Source of the DNA: Conchiformibius sp.
GTDB taxonomy: Bacteria; Pseudomonadota; Gammaproteobacteria; Burkholderiales; Neisseriaceae
DNA: 64,000 nt
Assembly: GCA_029984035.1 (NCBI GenBank)
Contig: JASBYJ010000003.1
Coordinates: forward strand, 112,017 to 176,016
Direction of reading: 5' to 3'
Shown: positions 1-8,818 of the stretch, in pieces
How positions within the stretch are numbered: position 1 is the stretch's first letter
Layout: each line of letters opens with the position of its first letter
Translations under genes and position numbers: made by a program
The notes under the pieces: model-generated
What the model saw: the letters and a program-made list of their open reading frames with translations, nothing else
Database searches by the model: none
What the model was told of the DNA's origin: nothing

Positions 1-1
1 A

Positions 2-736
2 TATTATTTTGTCGGCGGCATGCCCGAAGCGGTACAGACGTTGATTGATACGCAAAATTTTGATGCGGTTCGCCAAGTACAGCGCAATTTGCTGTTGGCG
101 TATGAACAGGATTTTTCCAAGCACATCAAAGACGGGCAAACCGTGCGAAAAGTGCGTTCCATTTGGTCGTCCGTTCCCGAACAGCTTGCCAAAGAAAACA
201 AGAAATTTATCTACTCACAACTGCAAAAAGGCGCACGAAGCAAGGATTATGAAATTGCCCTGCAATGGCTCAAAGACAGTGGTTTGGTGCATTGTGTACC
301 GCGTATCAAAAAACCGCATCTGCCGCTTTCGGCATATCAAGACAATGCTTTTAAACTGTATGGTTTGGATGTCGGCTTACTTGCTGCCCAAAGCTATTTG
401 GATGTCAGCGTTTTGCTGGAAGGCAGCCGTATTTTTACCGAATTTAAAGGCGCATTAACCGAGCAATATGTTTTGCAGCAACTGGTTGCTACTCAGGAAA
501 ACCCCGTGTTTTATTGGGCAGCAGAGCGTGGCACGGCGGAAGTGGATTTTGTACTGCAACACAAGCAGTCTGTCATTCCGATTGAAGTGAAGGCAGAAGA
601 AAATCTGAAAGCCAAAAGCTTGAAAGTGTATGTGGAGCAGTTCCAACCCGAGCAGGCAGTGCGTTTTTCTATGGCGGATTATCGGGAACAGGATTGGTTG
701 GTGAATGTGCCGTTGTATGGGTGTTTGAGTTTTTGA
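2..736 (+). CDS. AAA+ ATPase with DUF4143 C-terminal domain, 5'-truncated by window edge
   Basis: The reading frame is open from base 2 and enters the window in mid-gene. The first residues, YYFVGGMPEAV, are the usual junction between the AAA+ ATPase core and the DUF4143 C-terminal domain in this family, so the P-loop must lie outside. The ATG at 20 is internal and should not be used as a start. The visible 244 residues are the helical and DUF4143 part, including the region around EVDFVLQ and IEVKAEE, which looks like the degenerate nuclease-like fold of the family. Cellular role is unknown; members are often linked to mobile or defence DNA. Base composition is closer to the host than to the AT-rich island that follows. 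A hairpin terminator lies just after the stop. Confidence 0.8.
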   Translation, partial: YYFVGGMPEAVQTLIDTQNFDAVRQVQRNLLLAYEQDFSKHIKDGQTVRKVRSIWSSVPEQLAKENKKFIYSQLQKGARSKDYEIALQWLKDSGLVHCVPRIKKPHLPLSAYQDNAFKLYGLDVGLLAAQSYLDVSVLLEGSRIFTEFKGALTEQYVLQQLVATQENPVFYWAAERGTAEVDFVLQHKQSVIPIEVKAEENLKAKSLKVYVEQFQPEQAVRFSMADYREQDWLVNVPLYGCLSF

Positions 737-741
737 TTAGC

Positions 742-773
742 AAAAAAACGGTTACCAATGGTAACCGTTTTTT
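742..773. terminator. Rho-independent terminator, bidirectional
   Basis: A perfect 9-bp stem (ACGGTTACC, loop AAT, GGTAACCGT) is flanked by runs of A on the left and T on the right. It follows the DUF4143 ATPase stop by 5 bases and separates that gene from the methyltransferase. An ATG at 758 falls inside the hairpin, which argues against using it as the methyltransferase start. Confidence 0.85.
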
Positions 774-817
774 GGTATAATATTAAAAGTAAAAAATCTT
801 GTGAGGTGACTTTAGAT

Positions 818-2041
818 ATGGCGACAGGCATTCCATCTTCATCAGTTTCAGAAAAAACAATATTAGCAAGTTTAAAAAGCAAGCAACCGTATTCCTTGCC
901 TAAAGGAAATGCTGTAACTATTCATTATCCAAATAAAAACTTAGAAGCTAAAATCTTATTACCTATTACTAATAATTTTGTCAAAATTGAAAATAATCAC
1001 TTTTTTCCTATTAAATTTTTCCAAGAAAATGATTTGATTTTTTCAGATAATATTTTTGCGTTACATCAATTAATAAATCAACGGGCAAATTTTGATTTAA
1101 TATATTTAGACCCCCCTTATAATACTGGATATGACTTTAATTCAAAAAGTAATGGACACTCCTATAGTGATAATTTTGATTTGTCTGAATACATTGAATT
1201 TATGCGTATCAGGTTAATTTTATTAAGAGAACTACTCTCTGATAAAGGGTCAATATATATTCATATCGGTCATCAGATGCTTCATTATATAAAAGTAATC
1301 ATGGATGAGGTTTTTGGGACAAAAAATTTTAGAAATTTAATCGTCCGAAAAAAATGTAGTAGTAAGAATTATACTAAAAATCAGTATCCAAATTTAAATG
1401 ACTATATTTTATTTTATTCGAAAGGAAATGATTTTATTTGGAATCCACAAGGCACTAAACCAACGGAGGAGTGGATAAAAAAAGAATATCCCAAAGTTGA
1501 TGAAAAAGGGCAATTTAAACTCGTACCTATTCATGCACCAGGTGAGCGAAATGGAGAAACAGGTAAAAAATGGAGAGGTATGCTTCCACCTAAAGGGAAA
1601 CATTGGCAGTATACACCGTCTAAATTAGATGAATTGGATAAAAATGGTGAAATTCATTGGTCAAAAACAGGGAATCCAAGAAGAAAAGTTTATTTAACTG
1701 ATGATAAATTAATCCCATTAACAGACTACTGGGAGAATTTTCGTGACGCTTATCACCAGAGTATTAAAACTACAGGTTATCCCACAGAAAAAAATTTATC
1801 AATGCTAGAAGCAATTGTTCGTAGTAGTAGTGATTCTGATAGTTTAATTCTAGATCCCTTTTGCGGTTCAGGGACTACATTAAATGCTGCACTAAATGAA
1901 GGAAGAAAGTGTATAGGAATAGATCAATCCTTAAGTGCTATTGAACATACATTGCAACGGCTAAACAATAAATTAAGGCTTATTGTTGATGAAGATGTTT
2001 TTAATTTATTTTCTTTAGAAATACTTTCCATATTAAGATAA
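818..2041 (+). CDS. DNA methyltransferase, beta class (N6-adenine or N4-cytosine), of a restriction-modification system
   Basis: This 407-residue protein transfers a methyl group from S-adenosylmethionine to an exocyclic amino group in DNA. The catalytic motif IV, DPPYNTG, is at residues 98-104, and the AdoMet motif I, DPFCGSGTT, is at 346-354. Motif IV before motif I defines the beta class, as in Type III Mod subunits and many Type II enzymes. The start at 818 has a good ribosome site (GAGGTGA, 803-809); an in-frame ATG at 758 lies inside the preceding terminator. The gene is AT-rich and free of DUS, unlike the host genes, so it was probably acquired. Its end overlaps the end of the convergent candidate restriction gene by 9 bases. 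Recognition sequence cannot be read from the protein. Confidence 0.88.
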   Translation: MATGIPSSSVSEKTILASLKSKQPYSLPKGNAVTIHYPNKNLEAKILLPITNNFVKIENNHFFPIKFFQENDLIFSDNIFALHQLINQRANFDLIYLDPPYNTGYDFNSKSNGHSYSDNFDLSEYIEFMRIRLILLRELLSDKGSIYIHIGHQMLHYIKVIMDEVFGTKNFRNLIVRKKCSSKNYTKNQYPNLNDYILFYSKGNDFIWNPQGTKPTEEWIKKEYPKVDEKGQFKLVPIHAPGERNGETGKKWRGMLPPKGKHWQYTPSKLDELDKNGEIHWSKTGNPRRKVYLTDDKLIPLTDYWENFRDAYHQSIKTTGYPTEKNLSMLEAIVRSSSDSDSLILDPFCGSGTTLNAALNEGRKCIGIDQSLSAIEHTLQRLNNKLRLIVDEDVFNLFSLEILSILR

Positions 2042-2902
2042 TAACCATTCTCGAGTTATAATAATATTTGCTATTTTCATTGTTGTAACTCGAGCATTAT
2101 CTCCCCAAGAATCAGCGAGGCGGCAATTTTCTTGCCAAGTATCATTGTGGGCTAATCCTGGCCCATCGGATAAAAAAATAACTTTGATAATATTATTAGT
2201 TTTCATTTGATAGTTTTTTAATTTAGCAACTTTTAAGGCATTTCCTCCTGTTCTATCATCGGATTGAGCACCACCACGAGTTGAGTCATATCTTGAAAAT
2301 CCGACTGCAACAAGTTTGTTTTGATGATAAATAATAAAATCACATGGAAAATTTAAATCATCAAAATCTGATAAAATAGAAGATAACTCAATGTCTCGAC
2401 CTGCTGCAATAGGTCCTTTTATTTCAAAATCAGCAAAATTATTTTTAAACCATGAGAAAAATAATGTTGTTAATTCATATCCTGACAATCCCCTAGTATC
2501 ATACTCTGCAAGTAAACAAGATAATGTTTGTATTTCCGCCTCAGTAAGGCTTCTGAAGAATTTTTTTAAGTCATTAATATTAGCGAATGTTGCAGAATAA
2601 GCATCAATCAAAGATTGTGTTGAAATCTTACTAATTTTCTTTGAGGTTTCGGTGTCAATAACAGTGGAAACGCAACGTCTGAATAATTTTAGGAAAGTCA
2701 TTCTTTTGTCTTTGTGAATATTCCTTTGCCGAATTTTATCTAATAATTCTTCAGAACTACTAGAATTCAGAACTAGTGTCTTAAATTCATTAATATCATT
2801 TTCGTATTTTGCTACATTAATCGGCAATGCCTCTTGAAAACGTAAATTGTTATCTAAAGCAGTAATAATATCTAATGGTTTAAAATTATAAATTTTAGAC
2901 AT
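2033..2902 (-). CDS. Putative restriction endonuclease, partner of the adjacent methyltransferase
   Basis: A 289-residue protein coded convergently to the methyltransferase, their 3' ends overlapping by 9 bases. About residues 190-220 hold a conserved-looking block, with a strand (CDFIIYHQNKLVAVGFSRYD) followed by RGGAQSDDRTGGN. This resembles the core of Type II restriction enzymes, where a charged strand lies next to a second acidic cluster, but no clean PD-(D/E)XK triad can be proved by eye. The assignment therefore rests on position beside the methyltransferase, matching AT-rich composition and the acidic/Gly-rich block. Start chosen at the ATG at 2902 (MSKIYNF) rather than the TTG five codons upstream; a weak GAG lies about 11 bases before it. 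No DUS occurs inside. Confidence 0.6.
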   Translation of the reverse strand: MSKIYNFKPLDIITALDNNLRFQEALPINVAKYENDINEFKTLVLNSSSSEELLDKIRQRNIHKDKRMTFLKLFRRCVSTVIDTETSKKISKISTQSLIDAYSATFANINDLKKFFRSLTEAEIQTLSCLLAEYDTRGLSGYELTTLFFSWFKNNFADFEIKGPIAAGRDIELSSILSDFDDLNFPCDFIIYHQNKLVAVGFSRYDSTRGGAQSDDRTGGNALKVAKLKNYQMKTNNIIKVIFLSDGPGLAHNDTWQENCRLADSWGDNARVTTMKIANIIITREWLLS

Positions 2903-2917
2903 AAATAAAAATCTCAA

Positions 2918-3131
2918 CAGTAAAGAAGGATCTTGATCAAATAAAAACGATTACATCTGAAATATTGGGTCGCCTGATGTAAATTCAGGAGTTTGTTTTC
3001 CAAACAGGTTAGGTTTAAAGCCCAATGCTTTTTATTAATTAAGTAATTTATTGAGTTTTCAACCAAACCTATGACTACTAAACCGAAACTGAATTATTTT
3101 ATCATAACCCGTATCATCTATTTTTAAATAG
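2918..3131. other. AT-rich intergenic junction between the R-M island and truncated hrpA
   Basis: About 210 bases without a convincing gene. Composition matches the island on its left and changes sharply to GC-rich at the hrpA end (about 3130). No transposase, integrase, long inverted repeat or tRNA end is visible, so the insertion mechanism is not evident. Confidence 0.6.
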
Positions 3132-4523
3132 CTACTCCTCCACCGCCCCTAATTCCAACAAAACCTGAAACCCGTCATTAATATAACGCTGCTCCGGCGC
3201 TTCCAAAAACGGAAACGCCGCCACATCGCCCAGTTTCAACGCCGCCATGCGCAAAATCACCGCCGCCAAATTGCTGCGGACAATTTCAGGGTCGGTAAAC
3301 GCAGGGCGTTGTTCAAAATCCTCTTGCGAATATAATCTGATGCACACGCCCGCCGCCACGCGCCCGCAACGTCCCGCCCGTTGCCGCGCGGCTGCCTGCG
3401 AAATTTTTTCCACATGCAGTTGTTCCACTTTCGCCCGCGCCGAATAGCGTTTCACCCGTGCCAATCCCGTGTCAATCACATAGCGGATTCGCGGCACGGT
3501 CAGCGAAGTTTCGGCAACGTTGGTCGCTAAAATAATCCGCCGCGTGTCGCCTTTGGGGTGGAAAATTTTTTGCTGCTCCTGCGCCGACAAACGGGCAAAC
3601 AGGGGCAGGATTTCATCGTTTTGGCGGAGCGGCGATTTTCGCAGCGCGTCCGCCGCTTCGCGGATTTCGCGCTCGCCGGGCAGAAACACCAAAATATCGC
3701 CCGCGCCAAACCGCGCCAATTCGTCCGCCGCGTCCGCGATGGCATCGGCGGTTTCCATTTCCGCTTCGTCCTCATCGGTGCTGTGCAGGGGGCGGTACAA
3801 CACGTCCACAGGATAAGTGCGCCCGTTCACTTCTATCACGGGCGCACCGCCGAAATGCTCGGAAAAGCGTTGCGCGTCAATGGTAGCGGACGTGATAATC
3901 ACTTTTAAATCTGGGCGTTGCGGCAAAAGCTGTTTCAGGTAGCCGAGCAGAAAATCAATGTTCAGGCTGCGCTCGTGCGCCTCGTCAATAATGATGGTGT
4001 CGTAGGCGGTAAGGTAGCGGTCGGTTTGGGTTTCGGCAAGCAAAATGCCGTCCGTCATCAGTTTGATGCAGGCATCGCGGGAGGTGTGGTCGGTAAAACG
4101 CACTTTATAACCGACTGATTGCCCGATATTTTGTTCCAATTCTTCGGCAATCCGAGCGGCTACGGAACGCGCTGCCAAACGGCGCGGCTGGGTGTGTCCG
4201 ATTAAACCCGCCGCGCCGCGCCCCAGTTCCAAGCAAATTTTCGGCAGTTGGGTGGTTTTGCCGGAGCCGGTTTCGCCGCAAATAATGGTAACTTGGTGGT
4301 TTTGCACGGCGGTTTTGATGTCGTCCAAACGCTCGTGAACGGGCAGCGTGCCGTCAAACTGCGGTTTGGGCAGGTTTTGCAAGCGTTTTTGGTAGATTTC
4401 GTGGGATTTGGCGTATTTTTCGCGCACTTTTGCCAAGCCGCCGAATTTTTCGGGCTGCCTGAAAGCGCGTTGCAGAAAATAGCGGTCTTTGGCAAGGGTT
4501 TGGGACAAATCGGGGCTGTGCAC
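3132..4523 (-). pseudogene. hrpA: ATP-dependent RNA helicase HrpA, C-terminally truncated
   Basis: The gene encodes about the first 463 residues of HrpA, a DEAH-box RNA helicase that is normally about 1300 residues long. Walker A GETGSGKTT, the DEAH motif in IIIDEAHERS, motif III SAT, and the QRAGRCGR motif VI are all intact, so the helicase core is present. The sequence stops right after the LLELGAVEE segment, where family members continue into the winged-helix, ratchet-like and long C-terminal domains. The stop lies next to the AT-rich island, suggesting that the island or an associated deletion removed the remainder. No C-terminal half is seen in the window. Start uncertain: GTG at 4523 (VHSPDLSQ) fits the family better than a TTG at 4550. 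An in-frame DUS encodes FRQPE near the N terminus. Confidence 0.82.
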
Positions 4524-4550
4524 TTTTATAATTTTAATAAAAAACAACAA

Positions 4551-4861
4551 TAAGATAGATTATATCAAAAAGAGCTTGAAACTCAGAAGCGTGTTTATAT
4601 TACGAACATATACAACATAACAAATTCATTTTGCCTATTACCTAATCGAAAACCGTATTTTCAGGCTGCCTGAAATGTTTTTTACTGGAAAAGTATTGTT
4701 TTTCTCTATCGCAAACAGTAGCATCCGTTAAATATCTTATTAATTATAATATATATTATTAAATACTAATTAGGCGACAAAAATTAGGAATTAAAACCGC
4801 ATCCGGCATAAAGAATGCACAAACGTTCTTAAAAAATGAGATAAATCTTCGACATATTTTC
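4551..4861. other. AT-rich intergenic region with one DUS
   Basis: No gene is supported here. It contains one 15-base double-dialect DUS (4660-4674) and a run of A/T-rich sequence (about 4730-4800). It may carry promoters for the genes on either side, but none is clear enough to place. Confidence 0.5.
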
Positions 4862-5128
4862 ATGGTGTTGCACGATATTGCGCCGCACCGCGCCATCGGC
4901 ATGAGCATTCACGCTTTTTTGCGTAATTGGCTGCCTTTGCTGGTATCGGAATTTGTGTGGCTGCTAGTGTTGTTGGGTGTGGTCGTGCTGGTACTCGGTG
5001 CGGGCATGGTGATGGGAAGAGCAGCGTTGCTGTTGTGGCTGCCGGTGGTTTTGGCGGAAACGGCGGTGGGACTGTTATCCACTCACACCTGCTACCACAA
5101 TATCTGGACAAATCTGCCGATGAAGTAA
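4862..5128 (+). pseudogene. Probable C-terminal remnant of a BPSS1780-family membrane protein
   Basis: An 88-residue frame with two strongly hydrophobic segments (about residues 23-47 and 52-72). It ends in a THTCYHNIW block. This matches the arrangement at the end of the complete BPSS1780-like protein at 33271-34059, where two hydrophobic helices are followed by CYCAYRDIW. The fragment lacks the N-terminal half of the family and has no clear ribosome site at its ATG, so it is more likely a decayed duplicate than a functional gene. It could alternatively be a small membrane protein of its own. It lies between truncated hrpA and pepN, a region showing other signs of decay. Confidence 0.4.
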
Positions 5129-5308
5129 AATCCGCGCTGCCTTCGGGCGGTGTTTATCGTTGGCCGCCTTTCTTTCCCGTACTGCGTTGGCCCGCCTTGC
5201 CGTATTTGCCATACTGTCTGCCGCTTGCCGCCTTGTCTGGAAAAGAAAGGCCGCCAACTTAACTTATGCTAAACTGCCCCGTTTTTTTGATTTTACGGAA
5301 ACCTTGTG

Positions 5309-7942
5309 ATGAGCCAAACCGCCAAATTTTTAAAAGATTACCGCGCCCCCGAATATCTGATTGAACGGGTGGATTTGTGTTTTGATGTTTTTGACGATTA
5401 CACCGCCGTTACCGCCGTCATGCGCGTGTTGCCGCAACAGGGCGCGGGCGCGATGCGTTTGCACGGCTCGGCGGAACTGCTCGGCATCAGTGTGGACGGA
5501 CGCAGGCTGCCTGAAAGCGCCTACCGCTTGGAAAACGAAGTTTTAACGCTGGACGACACCCCCGCGCAGCCGTTTGAATTAGTTGTGGAAACCAAACTTT
5601 ATCCGCACGACAACACCACCCTGATGGGCTTGTACCAAAGCGGCGGCAACCTCTACACCCAATGCGAACCCGAAGGCTTCCGCAAAATCACCTTCCACCC
5701 CGACCGCCCCGATGTGATGAGCATCTACACCACCGAAATCCGCGCCGACAAAGCGCGTTTTCCCGTGCTGCTCGCCAACGGCAACCGCACGGACGGCGGC
5801 GATTTGCCAAACGGACGGCATTTTGCCGTGTGGCACGACCCGTTTGCCAAACCGTCCTACCTGTTTGCGCTGGTGGCGGGCGATTTGAGCTGCACCCGCG
5901 ACAGCTTCCGCGCCGCAGACGGGCGCGACATCGCCATTGAGTTTTACACCCGCGCCGCCGATGCCGACAAAGTGGCGTTTGCCGTGCAGTCGCTCAAACA
6001 CGCGATGAAATGGGACGAAAGCCGTTTCGGGCTGGTGTACGACTTGGATATTTATATGGTCGTGGCGGTGGGCGACTTCAATATGGGCGCGATGGAAAAC
6101 AAGGGCTTGAATATTTTTAACACCAAATACGTCCTTGCCGATGCCCGCACCGCCACCGATGCCGATTTTGACGGCGTGGAAAGCGTTATCGCCCACGAAT
6201 ATTTCCACAACTGGACGGGCAACCGCGTTACCTGCCGCGACTGGTTTCAGCTTTCCCTGAAAGAAGGTTTGACCGTGTTCCGCGACCAAGAGTTTTCCGC
6301 CGACCGCAACAGCCGCGCCGTGCGCCGCATTCACAACGCCGCCTTTTTGCGCCGCCACCAGTTCCCCGAAGACGCCGGCCCGATGGCACACCCGATTCGC
6401 CCCGCCAGCTATGTGGAAATGAACAATTTTTACACCATGACCGTGTACGAAAAAGGCGCGGAAGTGGTGCGTATGTATCACACCCTGCTCGGCGAAGACG
6501 GCTTCCAAAAAGGCATGAAACTGTATTTTGAACGCCATGACGGGCAGGCCGTTACCTGCGATGATTTCCGTGCGGCGATGGCGGACGCCAACGGCGTGGA
6601 TTTAAGCCAATTCGCCTTGTGGTACAGCCAAGCGGGAACGCCCGTGTTGGACGTTTCAGGCAGCCTGCGCGACAACGGCGATTATGTTTTGCGCGTGCGC
6701 CAAACCGTACCGCCCACGCCCGACATGGCGGAAAAACAGCCGATGATGATGCCCCTGAAAACCGCGTTGCTGGACGACAACGGCAACGCCGTGCGTTTCA
6801 GGCTGCCTGAAAACGGCGCGGACACCGCCGAAGCCGTGCTGCTGCTTACCGAAGCGGAACAGGAATTTGTGTTGCAGGGCGTAAACCGCGCCGTTACTCC
6901 CTCGCTGCTGCGCGGCTTTTCCGCGCCGGTGCGCCTGAATTTTCCCTATACCGACCAACAGCTTGCCCTGCTGTTGGCACGCGATGACGACTCCTTCGCC
7001 CGTTGGGAAGCGGGACAAACGCTCTACCGCCGCGCCGTTGCCGCCAACGAAACCGCTTTGGCGGACAACGCGCCGCTTCCCGACCACGCCGCATTGTTTG
7101 CCGCGCTGGAACACGTTGTCCGCGCCGATATTGACCCCGCGTTTAAAGCCGTGCTGCTGACTCTGCCCGCCGAAGAGGAATTGTGGCGCGCGTCCGAGAT
7201 TGACCCCGTGCGCCTGCACCACGCCCGCGAAGCCCTGTCGGACGCGCTGGCGCGGCATTTTGCCGATGCGTGGCTGCCCTTGAACCTGCAAGCGAAAACG
7301 GCGGAAGAAGCCTTGCCCGACTGCTATGCCTATTCGCCCGAAGCGGCGGCGTGGCGCAGTTTGCGGAATCTGTGCCGCAGCATGATGCTCCGCGCCGCGC
7401 CCGCCGAGCAGCTTGAATATGTGTTTGAACATTATGACGTAATGGCGAAAAACATGAGCCACGAATGGGGTTTGCTCAACGCCGTCAATCACATTGACGA
7501 CCCGCGCCGCGATGCGCTGCTGGCACGTTTTGCGGAAAAATTCGCCGACCAAGCGCTGGTGTTGGACAAATATTTCGCCCTGATTGCCTGTTCGCGCCGC
7601 GCCGACACGCCGCAGCGTGTGCGCGAAGCCTTGTCGCACCCCGCGTTTGCGCCTACCAATCCCAACAAAGTCCGCGCCCTGCTCGGCACGTTTGCCCGCA
7701 ACCATCTGCACCTGCACGCGGCGGACGGCGCGGGCTACCGTTTTGTCGCCGAGCGGGTGCGCGAAACGGACGCGCTCAATCCGCAAACCGCCGCCGATTT
7801 GGTGCGTGCCGCGTTCAGCCTGTGCCAACGCCTTGAGCCACACCGCCGCGCCCTGATGAAGTCGGAGCTGGAAAAATTGGCGGCACTGCCCGAATTGTCC
7901 AAAGACACGCGCGAGATTGTGGAGAAGATTTTGGCGGGGTAG
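5309..7942 (+). CDS. pepN: Aminopeptidase N (M1 family)
   Basis: PepN is a zinc metallo-aminopeptidase that removes N-terminal residues from peptides in the cytosol during late protein turnover. The 877-residue length is close to the E. coli enzyme (870). The GAMEN exopeptidase motif is present and is followed by the zinc-binding HEYFH motif at residues 296-300 with the downstream third ligand in NRVTCRDWFQLSLKEG. ATG at 5309 is preferred over the adjacent GTG at 5306. Two DUS are read in frame inside the gene and encode RRLPES and FRLPEN. A possible -10 (TATGCTAAA) lies just upstream near 5264. The gene stands alone; a DUS lies just after its stop. Confidence 0.97.
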   Translation: MSQTAKFLKDYRAPEYLIERVDLCFDVFDDYTAVTAVMRVLPQQGAGAMRLHGSAELLGISVDGRRLPESAYRLENEVLTLDDTPAQPFELVVETKLYPHDNTTLMGLYQSGGNLYTQCEPEGFRKITFHPDRPDVMSIYTTEIRADKARFPVLLANGNRTDGGDLPNGRHFAVWHDPFAKPSYLFALVAGDLSCTRDSFRAADGRDIAIEFYTRAADADKVAFAVQSLKHAMKWDESRFGLVYDLDIYMVVAVGDFNMGAMENKGLNIFNTKYVLADARTATDADFDGVESVIAHEYFHNWTGNRVTCRDWFQLSLKEGLTVFRDQEFSADRNSRAVRRIHNAAFLRRHQFPEDAGPMAHPIRPASYVEMNNFYTMTVYEKGAEVVRMYHTLLGEDGFQKGMKLYFERHDGQAVTCDDFRAAMADANGVDLSQFALWYSQAGTPVLDVSGSLRDNGDYVLRVRQTVPPTPDMAEKQPMMMPLKTALLDDNGNAVRFRLPENGADTAEAVLLLTEAEQEFVLQGVNRAVTPSLLRGFSAPVRLNFPYTDQQLALLLARDDDSFARWEAGQTLYRRAVAANETALADNAPLPDHAALFAALEHVVRADIDPAFKAVLLTLPAEEELWRASEIDPVRLHHAREALSDALARHFADAWLPLNLQAKTAEEALPDCYAYSPEAAAWRSLRNLCRSMMLRAAPAEQLEYVFEHYDVMAKNMSHEWGLLNAVNHIDDPRRDALLARFAEKFADQALVLDKYFALIACSRRADTPQRVREALSHPAFAPTNPNKVRALLGTFARNHLHLHAADGAGYRFVAERVRETDALNPQTAADLVRAAFSLCQRLEPHRRALMKSELEKLAALPELSKDTREIVEKILAG

Positions 7943-7982
7943 GGCGGAAAGGTTTTCAGGCAGCCTGCGCGGAAAAAAATAT

Positions 7983-8008
7983 CCCCTCCCCCGCTTGCGG
8001 GGGAGGGG
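7983..8008. repeat. GC-rich perfect palindrome after pepN
   Basis: CCCCTCCCCCG, loop CTTG, CGGGGGAGGGG: an 11-bp perfect stem. No T-run follows on the plus strand, whereas a run of A precedes it, so it could end transcription on the minus strand or act as an extragenic palindromic element. Only this copy is seen in the window. Confidence 0.7.
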
Positions 8009-8073
8009 CAGGACGTGTCATCAATTGCTTTGCGAAGCAGTTTTTCAAGCCAAAATCCGCAGAAAGCGCAAAC

Positions 8074-8110
8074 CCGCACAAGGCTGAACCCTTACAAGGA
8101 TTTTCAACGC
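8074..8110. repeat. Dispersed intergenic repeat, copy A
   Basis: About 37 bases beginning CCGCACAAGGCTGAA and ending TTCAACGC align with 53352-53389 at roughly 31 matching positions. In this copy the internal palindrome GCACAAGG/CCTTGTGC is decayed. The element is non-coding and lies between genes in both places. Confidence 0.6.
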
Positions 8111-8172
8111 GGCAGGTACGGATTACACCGCCGCATAAGTAAATGGATAATATGCCCTAATTCGGAAAAGTT

Positions 8173-8209
8173 TTCAGGCAGCCTGCGTTTGGAAACGCGG
8201 CTGCCTGAA
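8173..8209. terminator. DUS-based hairpin extended by flanking bases
   Basis: Two inverted DUS arms plus GCGTTT/AAACGC form a 16-17 bp stem with one bulged T and a short loop. No T-run follows. It may end pepN transcription, but it lies over 200 bases past the stop, so this is uncertain. Confidence 0.45.
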
Positions 8210-8733
8210 CCATTTCATACTCAAAATATCGCAGACTTAGTCTTACATTCAGACGTAAAAGAACAGCCTGAATTCTGCAGAGATAGCATCAGTACATTTA
8301 AATAAAAAAATTAATTTTATCCATAGTTTGATAATATCGTATAGAATCTCTAGCATGCACCTATACTATACAAAACAATCTCGTCAACCTTTTGCTATCT
8401 CAGTAAAAATACTGGCTCTGTATTGCATCTAAAACACCATCAAACAAAAATGTTATAGACCTTATCACATCAAGTGATAACAAGGCATATAGACAATGCC
8501 TAAAACAAGGACCGAAACCAAATAAAATTGACTACGAATCTTTGCTACTTTGTTAAATGGAATCTTTATTTGAATCTTCAAAACCATATAAACAGACAAA
8601 AGTTTTATTATTGTATCCAGAGATAATTAATACTAAATTTGAATTTTTCACTGCTACAATTAAGATATTTGGAAGTGTATAAAAATTTATCGTTGTAGCT
8701 CCTTTTCTCATTTCCCCATCGCTGAATCAATAA

Positions 8734-8767
8734 AAATACCGTTTGAACTGATGTACAAACGGTATTT
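8734..8767 (-). terminator. Rho-independent terminator of the str operon
   Basis: Stem AAATACCGTTTG / CAAACGGTATTT with a 10-base loop. Read on the minus strand it is followed by a T-run (TTTTTATTG). It lies 52 bases beyond the fusA stop. A second hairpin formed by inverted DUS arms sits between it and fusA. Confidence 0.75.
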
Positions 8768-8777
8768 CCTTTTTACT

Positions 8778-8805
8778 GCTGCCTGAAAAATTGATTTCAG
8801 GCAGC
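8778..8805. terminator. Inverted DUS pair downstream of fusA
   Basis: GCTGCCTGAAA and TTTCAGGCAGC form an 11-bp stem with a 6-base loop, 13 bases after the fusA stop on the minus strand. Inverted DUS pairs commonly serve as terminators in Neisseriaceae. Confidence 0.6.
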
Positions 8806-8818
8806 CTGACCAGGCAAA

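Larger units (their letters stand above)
7943..8733. other. Long intergenic region between pepN and fusA, with repeats but no supported gene
   Basis: About 790 bases. It holds a DUS (7955-7966), a perfect GC-rich palindrome (7983-8008), a copy of a dispersed repeat (8074-8110) and a DUS-based hairpin (8173-8209). From about 8290 it is AT-rich with frequent stops in all frames. A 96-codon open frame at 8015-8305 runs through the repeat and the DUS hairpin and has no ribosome site or recognisable domain, so it is not called. Confidence 0.6.

Noticed and set aside
758..817. Upstream ATG at 758 as start of the methyltransferase
   Set aside because: It lies inside the preceding terminator hairpin; ATG 818 has a good ribosome site.
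6656..7843. 395-codon open frame antisense to pepN
   Set aside because: A shadow of GC-rich pepN; low-complexity composition and no family resemblance.
8015..8305. 96-codon open frame after pepN
   Set aside because: It crosses a dispersed repeat and a DUS hairpin and has no ribosome site.
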